From Chryseobacterium sp. G0186 (GTDB lineage: Bacteria; Bacteroidota; Bacteroidia; Flavobacteriales; Weeksellaceae), in assembly GCF_003815675.1 (NCBI RefSeq), contig NZ_CP033918.1, positions 186,001 through 250,000 of the forward strand: a stretch of DNA of 64,000 nucleotides. The letters are read 5' to 3'. The notes under the pieces are model-generated. The model was not told the origin of the DNA, did no database searches, and saw only the letters and a list, made by a program, of their open reading frames with translations. Position 1 is the first letter of the stretch; the number at the start of each line of letters is the position of its first letter. Of the stretch, positions 16,325 to 25,610 are shown in pieces. The translations under genes were made by a program, and so were the position numbers.

Positions 16325-19300
16325 ATGAGAAGTTTGAAATGTGGTTTTACCATAGCAGCCTTATTTTTTACCGTTGCAGCAGAAGCACAGGAATTGGTTC
16401 AGAAAGTTTCATTTTCTGTTCCTGCAAGCAGACCGTTGATTGAAGTTTTGGAGGACTTTGCAGGAAAAACAGGAATGAGATTGGCCTATTCAAAAGTAGA
16501 TATTAAAGAGCTCAAGGTAAAAGGCGTAAAATGTGAAAATTCTACAATCAATGGATGCCTGAAAGACATTACCAGTGGACTCCCTGTGGTATTCCGATTA
16601 CATGGAGACCTTATTTCAATAAAATATGAGGGAGGAAATGTTTCTATACCGGGAAACGGACGTATCTCCGGGAAGATCGTTGATGAAGTGGGAAATCCTA
16701 TTGCAGGTGCAGAAGTAAATATTGCCGGAAAAACTGTAGTAACGGATAATAACGGGGATTTTTCAGTAGATCTTCCATCAGGAATCTACAATTTAACCAT
16801 AAAAGCAGCGAAGTACAATACCTTAAGAGTAGAAAAGTTATCAATCCTCAACAAGGAAACAAATGCAGTGTCTTTTGCCTTGAACAGGGCTTCTGATAAA
16901 ATTACAGATATTAAGGAAGTTGTAGTGACAGCTACACGTAAGGCAGATACTCAGGCTGGGCTATTGGCTCAACAGAAAAAAGCAGCACAGATGAGTGACG
17001 GGATCTCCGCTGAACAGATTGCAAAAACACCGGATAATGATGTGGGCGGTACCTTGAAAAGAGTAACGGGAATTACAACCATCGATAATAAATACGTTGT
17101 TGTACGCTCTATGGGTGAACGTTGGAATACTGCTGCTATGGACGGGATCAACTTACCAAGTACTGAGGCTTATAATCAGAATTTTTCTTTTGATATTATC
17201 CCTACGGCAATGGTGGAAAGTGTCGTGGTAAGCAAGTCTGCAACGCCAGATATGAATGCCAATTTTGCAGGAGGTTATGTAGAAGTAAGAACTAAGGATA
17301 TCCCTAATGAAAACTTTACTACGGTAAGTATGGGAACTTCTTATAATGAGCAGGCTGCTTTCAAAGAATTTCTGACCCGTAAGAGAGGAAAGTATGATTA
17401 TTTCGGGTATGATGACGGAACAAGAGATTTTCCCAAGGGGCTTGAAACAATGAACTGGAACAATCCGATGTTTTTTGAACAGTCTAAACAGTTTACCAAT
17501 GACAATTTTACAACCTACAGAACCAAAGGGGATATGGGGTCTAATCTGCAACTTGCCTTAGGAAGAACTTATGCGCTTAAAAACAATAGTAAATGGGGTT
17601 TTGCCGGTGCTTTTATCATCAGAAATGAACAGAATAAGCTGGATATAGATCATACAGGGCGAGGAAACTGGATGGATACTACAGGCGTTCCGGATGCCAA
17701 TGGGAAAATACCTTTTTATAACTTTAAAAACTCAGGGGCATCCTATAATTATAATTCCACAGTAGCCGGAATGTTAAACTTTGGTTTACAGCTTAATAAA
17801 ACCAGAATCTCTTTCCGTAACTCTTATACGCATATTTATGATAATACCCTGACAAGGATTACAGGCTGGAACGAATATTCAAGCGGAAGTGCTCTTCCTG
17901 CCAATGCAGAGTTGGCCTATAATTACTTTTATCACGGAGTTATTCCGAATAATGACCCGTCACAGATCAAATCCTTAGATACTCCTCTTACAGACAACGC
18001 CAATTACCCTGTTTACCAATCATTTTTACAAAATAAACTGGAGGGAAATCATAAAATAGGAAATATGGAGATCAGCTGGTTTGCAGCCAGAACAGGGGTT
18101 TCCTCAGATACCAAAGATTATACCCTGCATCAGTCTTTGTATCGTTTTATGGGAAATGAAATCCTAAACTATCATACCATTAATAATTCCTCAAGTGATT
18201 TTGCAAGAGGATATATTGAAAGTAAGGAAACAGACTACAATTACGGAGCTTCCTTTAAACTGAATCTTGACAGAGGGAATTTTAAAAATGATATAAAAGT
18301 AGGTTATGCCGGGGCCTCCAAGGCCAATACCAATCAGCAGCAAAAGTTTCTGTTGCGGGTAGATGAGAACAGAGAGGTTTCTAATCCTCGTATTTTAGAT
18401 ATGTATGGCCCTCTTTCGGAATGGTTCAATGGCTCACATTATGTACCCGGAGGAATTGGATGGCAGACCAGACCCCTGTATAAAAATGAAAAGTATGAGG
18501 GAGAAGTTGATCAACATGCTGCCTACGTGATGTTTGACAACCGTTGGAAAAATAAATTCCGACTGGTTTGGGGATTGAGAGCAGAGTATTTCAAATATGA
18601 TCTTATTTCTCAGCAGCTGGACCCACAAGATTCAAGAAACTTTTCCAAATCAGGGATTGATGATCGACCATGGCAATGGATGCCCTCTGCCAATTTTACT
18701 TACAGCCCTACCAATAAAATGAATCTGAGACTTGCGTACAGTAAAACCGTGATTCGCCCTCAGTTTAATGAAAGAACGGGACTTCCTTATTTTGATCCGA
18801 TAGCCAATGGGCAGATATTCAATACAGAAATGGTGTCTTCTATTGTCAATAACTACGATTTTAAATTTGAATGGTTTCCGGGATTAGGAGAAATATTTTC
18901 CGCAGGAATATATTATAAAGACATAGATCGTCCCATAGAACGTGAAGGGTACATTTCCAGTGAAGGGAATTTGTATCTGTACAATGGAAATTCAAAAAAT
19001 GCAAAGTTGAAAGGATTTGAAGCAGAAGTGAGAAAAAACTTAGGATTTATTGCACCGGATTCCTTTCTGTCAAAGCTTTTCATAAGCGGAAATTTTACTT
19101 ACAATGCAACTAAGGTCATTGCTTTTAAAGACAGGGAAAAAACAAGGAATGAAGATGAAACATATGAAGTAGCCAGACCACTATACGGGCAAACTCCTTA
19201 TGCCTATAACTTAGGATTAATGTATGACGGAGAGAGGTTGGGAGCCAGTTTTCTGTACAATGCAAAAGGAGATCAGTATATGACGGTAGGATATGCCTAC

Positions 19301-19606
19301 AATGGAGAAGAAATACAACGTCCATATGCTGTGGCAGATGCCCAGATTTCATACAAATTCTTAAAAAACAGAAATTTTGAAGTGAAGCTGAATGTCCGAA
19401 ATCTATTCAACAGGGTAAAGGAATATTATAACAATTACAACTCCTACTTAAGTGCAAAAGATTCAGGAAGTACGGTGGGAACCTACAGAGAATCATTGGC
19501 ATTATTACCCGGTGCTACTGATAAATATGATAAGGATATAGACAAAATTTTATTTCGTGCTTACAGCGGAAGAATATTCGGGCTAAGTGTGGGCTATACA
19601 TTTTAA
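16325..19606 (+). CDS. TonB-dependent outer-membrane receptor with N-terminal STN signalling domain
   Basis: The 1093-residue protein has a signal peptide (about 1-22, ending AEAQ) and an STN/secretin-like domain (about 25-105) that contacts FecR in the periplasm. A carboxypeptidase-regulatory-like domain follows (about 115-185; GKIVDEVGNPIAGAEVNI). The plug starts near EVVVTATRK and has AEQIAKTPDNDVGGTLKRVTG and DMNANFAGGYVEVRTK. A long beta-barrel ends in the C-terminal aromatic GLSVGYTF. It imports an unknown substrate with TonB energy and reports occupancy to FecR and the ECF sigma factor. It is followed by a beta-helix lipoprotein and secreted proteins. Unlike SusC systems there is no SusD gene, so glycans are not specifically indicated. 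Confidence 0.92.
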   Translation: MRSLKCGFTIAALFFTVAAEAQELVQKVSFSVPASRPLIEVLEDFAGKTGMRLAYSKVDIKELKVKGVKCENSTINGCLKDITSGLPVVFRLHGDLISIKYEGGNVSIPGNGRISGKIVDEVGNPIAGAEVNIAGKTVVTDNNGDFSVDLPSGIYNLTIKAAKYNTLRVEKLSILNKETNAVSFALNRASDKITDIKEVVVTATRKADTQAGLLAQQKKAAQMSDGISAEQIAKTPDNDVGGTLKRVTGITTIDNKYVVVRSMGERWNTAAMDGINLPSTEAYNQNFSFDIIPTAMVESVVVSKSATPDMNANFAGGYVEVRTKDIPNENFTTVSMGTSYNEQAAFKEFLTRKRGKYDYFGYDDGTRDFPKGLETMNWNNPMFFEQSKQFTNDNFTTYRTKGDMGSNLQLALGRTYALKNNSKWGFAGAFIIRNEQNKLDIDHTGRGNWMDTTGVPDANGKIPFYNFKNSGASYNYNSTVAGMLNFGLQLNKTRISFRNSYTHIYDNTLTRITGWNEYSSGSALPANAELAYNYFYHGVIPNNDPSQIKSLDTPLTDNANYPVYQSFLQNKLEGNHKIGNMEISWFAARTGVSSDTKDYTLHQSLYRFMGNEILNYHTINNSSSDFARGYIESKETDYNYGASFKLNLDRGNFKNDIKVGYAGASKANTNQQQKFLLRVDENREVSNPRILDMYGPLSEWFNGSHYVPGGIGWQTRPLYKNEKYEGEVDQHAAYVMFDNRWKNKFRLVWGLRAEYFKYDLISQQLDPQDSRNFSKSGIDDRPWQWMPSANFTYSPTNKMNLRLAYSKTVIRPQFNERTGLPYFDPIANGQIFNTEMVSSIVNNYDFKFEWFPGLGEIFSAGIYYKDIDRPIEREGYISSEGNLYLYNGNSKNAKLKGFEAEVRKNLGFIAPDSFLSKLFISGNFTYNATKVIAFKDREKTRNEDETYEVARPLYGQTPYAYNLGLMYDGERLGASFLYNAKGDQYMTVGYAYNGEEIQRPYAVADAQISYKFLKNRNFEVKLNVRNLFNRVKEYYNNYNSYLSAKDSGSTVGTYRESLALLPGATDKYDKDIDKILFRAYSGRIFGLSVGYTF

Positions 19607-19926
19607 TACCTGCATCCACTGATATTCTAAAATTTTAAAATGAAAAAAGAGCTCTAGATATAGAAACGTACAGGTTTCGGTAGCCTGAACATGAACCGGA
19701 TAAATACTGATGATGCGCACAGCAGTACCGGATGAGCAAAAACCGGACGTTATTGTCTTTTCCCGGACAGCAGCGGATATAAAGGGAAGCCCGGTAGGAC
19801 AGCTCCTCCTGAAATACAGGGTGAATATAAAAAACCAAATCGAAGGAATATAGAGGTGGATATTCCTAAATATTAAAAACTTCCGGTCATAAAAATAAAT
19901 AACCGGAATCTATAAAAATTATAACA
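19607..19926 (+). other. 320-nt leader-like intergenic region, possibly a structured RNA
   Basis: This gap between the TonB receptor and the lipoprotein is richer in G and C than other gaps and contains many CCGG-type words, which could pair. Near its end, TTCCGGT (19881-19887) and ACCGGAA (19902-19908) form a hairpin with a 14-nt loop, 18 nt before the lipoprotein ATG. No known riboswitch signature was recognised. It could be a processed leader that raises expression of the lipoprotein. Confidence 0.35.
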
Positions 19927-21225
19927 ATGAAAAGATTAACTCTAATTGCAGTTGCTGCATTATCTCTTACTGCTTGTCAAAACGACCATTTAGCAGATTC
20001 TTCAACTCCCTTCGAAATGAAGCCTACTTCTGCTGAATACCTTACTGCTGCCTCACTTCCGGTAACTACAGTAAGCGGAGCTATTACTTCCAGTACTACT
20101 TGGAGCGGAGTAATAGAGCTTGATGGTACAGTAACCGTAAAAAACGGAGCAATACTTACAATACAGCCAGGTACATTTATCAAAGCGAAACCAAATGCAT
20201 CAGGAGAAGGTTCAGGTATTTTGGTGATTACAAAATCAGCTCAGATTAACGCTGTGGGTACAGAATCTCAGCCTATTGTCTTTACAAGTTATAAATTGTT
20301 GGACGGAGAAGAAACTACAACAGCTACTCCTGGAGATTTCGGAGGAGTTATCTTATTGGGGGATGCCCCTACCAACGTACCTTTTACAACTACTATCGAA
20401 GGGTTAAGCGGTAATGATTATTACTTTGGAGGTACTAACCCGGCTCACAATGCAGGAACAATGAAATATGTACGTATTGAATTTGCAGGTTACGATTTCG
20501 TAGGAGCTAACTCAGGAAACGAAGTAAATGCATTATCATTAGGAGGTGTTGGAAATGGAACTACCCTAGATCATATCCAGGTATCTTACGGTCAGGACGA
20601 TTCTTTTGAGTTCTTCGGAGGAACGGTAAACGCTTCCAACTTAGTATCTTTTGCAGCAGAAGATGATAACTTCGATTTTGATAACGGATATACAGGAACC
20701 ATTACATGTGCATTATCTTTAGCAGATTACAAATCAGCACACACTGTAAGTGGAGGTTCTCCAGATTCTAACGGTATCGAATTGGATAACAACGCCGGAG
20801 GTACTGCTACATCACTTATTACAAACCCTGTTATCAATAATCTTACCATCATTGGTGCAAAAAATGGATTGGCAGGACAAGGACTTGCTTACGAAAACGG
20901 TATCCATATCAGAAGAAACGGAAAATTAACATTAAACAACGCTGTAGTGACAGGATATCCTGTAGGGATTAAAGTAGAAGGAACAGGTTCTGAGCTTTCT
21001 TCAGCTTCTAACCTAAGTTCAATCCTTGTACACGGATTTGGAACTTCTGTTACAGGAGCCGGAACTGCCGGAATTCCAGCTGCAAACCTATTAACAGGAA
21101 CTCTTGCTTCCGTATGGGGAATGAGTCAGCCATTCTTCAACGAAGGACCATGGAACGTTTCTCCTAGAAACTGTGGAAACTTCCAGGGAATTTGGACAAA
21201 ATATGACTTTTCAGTTCAGGAATAA
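19927..21225 (+). CDS. Parallel beta-helix lipoprotein partner of the TonB receptor
   Basis: The 432-residue protein has a lipoprotein signal (MKRLTLIAVAALSLTAC, Cys17). The body is Gly-, Asn- and Thr-rich with repeated short strands such as GTVTVKNGAILTIQPGTFI and MKYVRIEFAGYDF, typical of right-handed beta-helices. No catalytic motif was recognised. Position after a FecR-controlled TonB receptor suggests a surface-exposed ligand-binding or scaffold lipoprotein, filling the place a SusD would take. The codons are strongly biased towards a small set (GGA, AAC, TCT, GTA), unlike its neighbours, which suggests high expression. Similar lipoproteins follow such receptors in other Chryseobacterium genomes, as I recall. 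Confidence 0.75.
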   Translation: MKRLTLIAVAALSLTACQNDHLADSSTPFEMKPTSAEYLTAASLPVTTVSGAITSSTTWSGVIELDGTVTVKNGAILTIQPGTFIKAKPNASGEGSGILVITKSAQINAVGTESQPIVFTSYKLLDGEETTTATPGDFGGVILLGDAPTNVPFTTTIEGLSGNDYYFGGTNPAHNAGTMKYVRIEFAGYDFVGANSGNEVNALSLGGVGNGTTLDHIQVSYGQDDSFEFFGGTVNASNLVSFAAEDDNFDFDNGYTGTITCALSLADYKSAHTVSGGSPDSNGIELDNNAGGTATSLITNPVINNLTIIGAKNGLAGQGLAYENGIHIRRNGKLTLNNAVVTGYPVGIKVEGTGSELSSASNLSSILVHGFGTSVTGAGTAGIPAANLLTGTLASVWGMSQPFFNEGPWNVSPRNCGNFQGIWTKYDFSVQE

Positions 21226-21298
21226 AACCTAAAAAGCAGGGAAGGCAGTCTTGTCTTTCCTTGCTTTTATTCTTCAAAAAATCTTAATAACAAGTATT

Positions 21299-22222
21299 AT
21301 GAAAAAATTATTTTTATTATCTATTGTATTGCTATCACAGGCTGCTGCAGCACAGTTTCTGATATGGAGTAATTCCTTTGAAACAGCTGATGATCTTCAG
21401 GGATGGACCCTTCATGACCTCAACAATAACGGAAACGGATGGGTGCAGGGAAAAAATATCTACCATAACGGAACTTCAATGGTATTGGGAACTTCAGGAT
21501 CTTTACGTTATTCCATAAGTTTAGTTCCTTCAGGGACAGCTAACGGTTTTGTGTCAGAAAATGATTGGATTATTTCGCCGGAAATTGATTTATCCTCAGC
21601 TGGAGGGAATATTACCTTAGGAGCTTATGTAGCAAGACAGAGAACAAGCCAGGCTTCTGTTGCCAGAGACCTTTATATTTATGTAAGTACACCACAAAAA
21701 CCGGTTCCGGCGTTATCAGACTTTCAGTCGCTTGCCGTAGATGCCAATGGAAATGATCTTCCCAATCCTTATAAAATAAAAGGCGGGTATACCGAAAATC
21801 CATTTCCGTCGGATGTTACACAATTTGTAGAAAGTACGGTAGACCTTACCGCTTTTGCAGGAAAGAAAATTTACATCGGAATATGGTCAAACAGAAAATC
21901 AACAGGGAGCAACATTCAGAATATTAATATAGATGAAATGGCCATCTATGCCACAGAAACCCTGAACACAAAGGAGATAAAAAAGAAAGAAATTCTTACC
22001 AAAATAATAGAAAATCCTGTAAAAGAAAATTTACAGCTACAGCTTAATCCTGCATTGAAACAAAATATAACAACAATCAATATCTATAACGGAGCAGGTC
22101 AGAAAGTGGTAGTTACTCAGTATTCCAAATCTATGAATATAGCAAGCTTATCTGCAGGCGTATATATTGTGGAGGTTACTGATGGAAAAACTACAGAAAG
22201 ACTGAATTTTATTAAAAAATAA
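21299..22222 (+). CDS. Secreted choice-of-anchor J domain protein with T9SS sorting domain
   Basis: From the ATG at 21299 the protein has about 307 residues with a clean signal peptide (MKKLFLLSIVLLSQAAAAQ). Residues about 22-205 form a choice-of-anchor J/cleaved-adhesin-type jelly roll (SNSFETADDLQGWTLHDLN, then NDWIISPEIDLSSAGG and KIYIGIWSN). A C-terminal type A T9SS sorting domain follows (ENPVKENLQLQLNP, then GVYIVEVTDGKTTERLNFIKK). It is therefore exported by the type IX system and fixed to the surface or released. An upstream start at 21251 would place residues before the signal peptide and is rejected. It probably belongs to the TonB cluster. Confidence 0.87.
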   Translation: MKKLFLLSIVLLSQAAAAQFLIWSNSFETADDLQGWTLHDLNNNGNGWVQGKNIYHNGTSMVLGTSGSLRYSISLVPSGTANGFVSENDWIISPEIDLSSAGGNITLGAYVARQRTSQASVARDLYIYVSTPQKPVPALSDFQSLAVDANGNDLPNPYKIKGGYTENPFPSDVTQFVESTVDLTAFAGKKIYIGIWSNRKSTGSNIQNINIDEMAIYATETLNTKEIKKKEILTKIIENPVKENLQLQLNPALKQNITTINIYNGAGQKVVVTQYSKSMNIASLSAGVYIVEVTDGKTTERLNFIKK

Positions 22223-22345
22223 CCGGTCTTATTTTTATAAGCTGACTTTTAGAAACACCAAGACATTTTATATATACAATAATGGATAACAATTTTGTTG
22301 AGAAAAGTTATCCAGGACATATCCAACTAGTTTTTTTATAATTAT

Positions 22346-22380
22346 ATATTGCCCTGCAATAGGGTAGGGCAATATTTTTT
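22346..22380 (+). terminator. Terminator after the T9SS protein gene
   Basis: Arms of 10 bp (ATATTGCCCT at 22346-22355 and AGGGCAATAT at 22366-22375) are followed by six T residues. It would end the upstream transcript or act as an attenuator before the lipoprotein gene that starts 22 nt later. Confidence 0.7.
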
Positions 22381-22402
22381 AAGTTTTTAAATACTATAAA
22401 AG

Positions 22403-23143
22403 ATGAATAAGATCTTTGCATTACTTTTATTGACCATGCTATTTTCCTGTACAGACACTACTGTAATGGAACAGTATGATACCATACAAAAACCCGGGGA
22501 TATAACGATTAGCGGATACTCCAAACCAGATGTCGTTCAGATGAGGTTTAATGGTTCCCCAATAGCCATTAACGGAAATACCTCATATACCAATAAAATA
22601 GAGACTAACATTCAGTTTGCGCAGGACCATGGAGAAACCAACAAACTGGCAATATATAATAACGAAACAGGAAAGCAAATAGCCCAATACAATATTACTT
22701 ATGATAATATTGATGATTTTAAAAAATTATATTTCTTTAATTTTCCGGGAGTCTTCCTTCAAACCAATGTTGTAAAACCCCAGGTAAACCTTGGAAAAGT
22801 AGGATTTGAATTTATCTTTCCAAATCTTGGAGAATATTCAGGCTCTTCTCTTCAAAACGTTAAAGGAGTTTTAAAAAGAGAAAACGGGGCAGTACTGGCA
22901 GAATTTGATAATATTGGAAAAGATAATTTTACAGCCGTGAAGATCTATAGCTTTTTCAGTTCCACAGCTCCCGTATACCTTGAATTATATAAACAGGGAA
23001 CCACAGAACCCTACGTCGGATCCGGAATTATTAAGGTTAAAGTAAAACAGCGTATGGGGGCTAACCTGATTGTACTTCAGGAAAAAATAGAAAATGGAAC
23101 ATGGGTGGTAAAAGGGGATATTGATGTAGCAGAATATTTGTAA
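22403..23143 (+). CDS. Uncharacterised lipoprotein
   Basis: The 246-residue protein has a lipoprotein signal peptide (MNKIFALLLLTMLFSC, Cys16) and a beta-rich body without recognised motifs. It begins right after a terminator-like hairpin and ends 6 nt before the S41 protease gene, so the two lipoproteins are probably cotranscribed. A role with the TonB receptor or the protease at the cell surface is an inference from position. I do not recognise the family. Confidence 0.75.
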   Translation: MNKIFALLLLTMLFSCTDTTVMEQYDTIQKPGDITISGYSKPDVVQMRFNGSPIAINGNTSYTNKIETNIQFAQDHGETNKLAIYNNETGKQIAQYNITYDNIDDFKKLYFFNFPGVFLQTNVVKPQVNLGKVGFEFIFPNLGEYSGSSLQNVKGVLKRENGAVLAEFDNIGKDNFTAVKIYSFFSSTAPVYLELYKQGTTEPYVGSGIIKVKVKQRMGANLIVLQEKIENGTWVVKGDIDVAEYL

Positions 23144-23149
23144 TCAGCG

Positions 23150-24490
23150 ATGAGAAACTTCTTAAAACTTCAATGCCTAGCCATCTTTGTCATTCTTATT
23201 TCCTGTACAAACAATGAGGAAAATGCTCCTGTTTTTCCTGAGGGAAGTACGGAATCAGTTAATGTATGGGTGCAGGACAGCATGAAAAGATACTATTATT
23301 GGGCAGATCAGATGCCTGCCAAACCTGATTATCATCTTCCGGTAAAAGATTTTTTTAAAAGTCTGTTAGCTCCCCAGGACCGCTTTTCCTTTATTGTGAA
23401 CACTGAAGACTCTTCCAGCTACCCGCGTTCAATCCGGAATATGTATGGTTTTGACTATACGGTGATTCAGCTGGTCAATGGGGAAGTGGTTGCTGTTGTT
23501 AAATTGGTCCTTAAAAACTCGCCAGCGTTCAATGCCGGATTGGAGCGGGGAATGATTATTACCAAAATCAACGGGAAAGCCGTGACAGCAGCCAATGCAG
23601 AAACTATTACCGGCTCCATGAAAGACTTCACGGTGCTGGATCTTGGTGTTGGAAGTTGGAAAAATGGTACGGTTACTGATGAAAAAGAGGTTAAGGTATA
23701 TTATGGATTCTCCTTCGAACAGCCTGTACTCTCTAAAGTATTTGAAAAAAACGGAAAAAAAGTAGGTTATCTTTATATCTATGATTTTCCGGATGGAATG
23801 ACTTCAGTTTTCAATCAAAAATTTGCAGAATTTAAGGCTGCCGGTGTCCAGGAACTTATTCTTGATCTTCGATACAACTATGGCGGATCTGTTTCCGCTG
23901 CTGCTGCACTTTGCTCATTGATTCCCTCAGGTATTTCATCAGGCTCCCCATTCATACTATTTAAAGGGAATAAGAATGGCGGACAGGTAAAAAGGACATT
24001 TGCGCAGCAGATCGCCTATGATCCGAAAGCTCTTGATTTTAATGCCTTACGTGCAAATGCTTTAGGATTGAATAAAGTCTATATTCTCACGTCAAACAGT
24101 ACTGCATCAGCCGCAGAAATAGTAATCAATAATTTAAAACCTTATCTGCAGGTCATTCAAATAGGGAATACTACCTTAGGAAAAGATATGGCGGGATTTA
24201 CAGTAGAAGATAAACGCAAGCCAAAACATATTTCATGGCAGATTCATCCGGTCATTTATAAAGTCTTTAATGCCGATGGTTCCGGGGAATATAGCAACGG
24301 GATTACCCCACAAATCATGGTCAATAAATATACTGAATTGCCTTTACTACCTTTAGGGGACCCTGCTGAAACTTTAATTTCATCTGTTCTTAACGGGACT
24401 AATCTAAGATCGACGGGTCATAATGGACAGCATCAAGAAGTAAAGATTTTGTACCAAAGTGATTTGAATTTTATTCAGAGCCAGAAATAG
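23150..24490 (+). CDS. S41 family peptidase lipoprotein (C-terminal-processing-protease-like)
   Basis: The 446-residue protein has a lipobox (LISC, Cys19), a short N-terminal helical region (about 35-100), and a PDZ domain (about 110-195; NSPAFNAGLERGMIITKINGKAV). The S41 catalytic core follows: LILDLRYNYGGS, SNSTASAAEIV with the presumed nucleophile Ser, and the general-base Lys in NTTLGKDMAG. It is exposed in the periplasm or at the surface and probably cleaves proteins near unstructured C-termini. It is the last gene of the sigma/anti-sigma TonB cluster and could process the secreted partner or a captured protein. Confidence 0.87.
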   Translation: MRNFLKLQCLAIFVILISCTNNEENAPVFPEGSTESVNVWVQDSMKRYYYWADQMPAKPDYHLPVKDFFKSLLAPQDRFSFIVNTEDSSSYPRSIRNMYGFDYTVIQLVNGEVVAVVKLVLKNSPAFNAGLERGMIITKINGKAVTAANAETITGSMKDFTVLDLGVGSWKNGTVTDEKEVKVYYGFSFEQPVLSKVFEKNGKKVGYLYIYDFPDGMTSVFNQKFAEFKAAGVQELILDLRYNYGGSVSAAAALCSLIPSGISSGSPFILFKGNKNGGQVKRTFAQQIAYDPKALDFNALRANALGLNKVYILTSNSTASAAEIVINNLKPYLQVIQIGNTTLGKDMAGFTVEDKRKPKHISWQIHPVIYKVFNADGSGEYSNGITPQIMVNKYTELPLLPLGDPAETLISSVLNGTNLRSTGHNGQHQEVKILYQSDLNFIQSQK

Positions 24491-24522
24491 CCATTCATTT
24501 AAGTTTCTTTAAAAATAAAACA

Positions 24523-24798
24523 ATGCAAGGAATAGAACCCAAACTTCACACAAGCCTGATGGGCCGTATGGAATGCTTTCGTGTATTATTACAAGAAGCA
24601 ATGGATGATGTAGAATCACAGTCTTCTGATATCTGGACCCAGATTTCGGAATTGAATGAATTGTATGAAGATTATTTACTGAATAAAAAGAACCTTGAGA
24701 ACAGCATCAAAAATTATCGCGACTATCACAATAATTTAAGACGAAAATTAACTGTAAAGCTTCGGGAAGCCCGAAAAAAAGCAAGAGAGAAATCATAG
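24523..24798 (+). CDS. Small charged coiled-coil protein, function unknown
   Basis: This 91-residue protein is nearly all helical. It has an acidic first half (EAMDDVESQSSDIWTQISELNELYEDYL) and a strongly basic C-terminus (RRKLTVKLREARKKAREKS). No family was recognised. It begins 33 nt after the S41 protease gene and might be cotranscribed. The codon use looks like that of its neighbours. Confidence 0.55.
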   Translation: MQGIEPKLHTSLMGRMECFRVLLQEAMDDVESQSSDIWTQISELNELYEDYLLNKKNLENSIKNYRDYHNNLRRKLTVKLREARKKAREKS

Positions 24799-24861
24799 GA
24801 AAGCCTGATTTAAAAACGAAATTCATACTTTTATAACATCAAGTTGAAAGATGAAGAGTTT

Positions 24862-25584
24862 ATGAATTTTAATGAGACTGAACTTTCCGGTTATTTAGAT
24901 CTATTTTGGCAGTTTTCCTGGCCTCAATGGATTATATTCAGTCTGATCACAAATCTTTTTCTGTATCTGTTTTCAATAGGTTTATATCTCTTTATTGATA
25001 AAACCTGCCGTAAAAGTAAACTGCAGAAACAGGACCATCCCGTTACAAAGCCTGATTTTTATCTCAGTCTTCTTACTGTTTTTTGTAACAGCCTTGTCAT
25101 GCTGATAGGCGTTTTTTTATGGAAAAATAGTTGGATTGAAGTTGAAAGTATCCTTTCAGTAGGCATTATTGTTCTTGAAGTGCTTGTCTTACTGCTTTTA
25201 ATGGATCTCCTGATGTATTTCTTTCATTATGCCGCCCATTTGCCCTTTATCTACAAAATATTACACGGAAAACATCATGAGCATGTAAGCACCAACTATC
25301 TGAGCCTTTTTGTTCTCCACCCCTTTGAAACCATAGGCTTTGGACTAATGATGCTGGTTTTACTGATGTGTTATGATTTTTCTGTGGCTTCAATTTCCAT
25401 TTATCTGCTGATTAATCTTATTTGGGGAACCATTGGCCATTTGAACAGGGAGTTTTTCCCGGCAAGATTTGATCGTTTTTTGATAGGAACCACCAGGTTT
25501 CACAATCAGCATCACCTGGATGAAACGAAGAACTTTGGGTTTTATACATCGATTTGGGATAGGTTATTCAGAACTTATAAGTAG
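24862..25584 (+). CDS. Sterol desaturase / fatty acid hydroxylase family membrane protein
   Basis: The protein has about 240 residues from the ATG at 24862; a TTG at 24844 is an alternative that adds six residues. It has four or more membrane helices. The histidine clusters of the di-iron fatty acid hydroxylase superfamily are visible: HYAAH, HGKHHEH, a single His in TIGHLNREF, and HNQHH. Enzymes of this family hydroxylate or desaturate lipids, carotenoids or sterols in the membrane, and the substrate here is unknown. No lipid biosynthesis genes are adjacent. The gene is followed by the repeat region. Confidence 0.83.
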   Translation: MNFNETELSGYLDLFWQFSWPQWIIFSLITNLFLYLFSIGLYLFIDKTCRKSKLQKQDHPVTKPDFYLSLLTVFCNSLVMLIGVFLWKNSWIEVESILSVGIIVLEVLVLLLLMDLLMYFFHYAAHLPFIYKILHGKHHEHVSTNYLSLFVLHPFETIGFGLMMLVLLMCYDFSVASISIYLLINLIWGTIGHLNREFFPARFDRFLIGTTRFHNQHHLDETKNFGFYTSIWDRLFRTYK

Positions 25585-25610
25585 GTTTTTCTTTGTGATG
25601 CTCTCAACAA

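Noticed and set aside
19607..19926. Cobalamin or other known riboswitch in the leader region
   Set aside because: None of the conserved core sequences that I know were seen; the region is kept only as a structured-RNA candidate.
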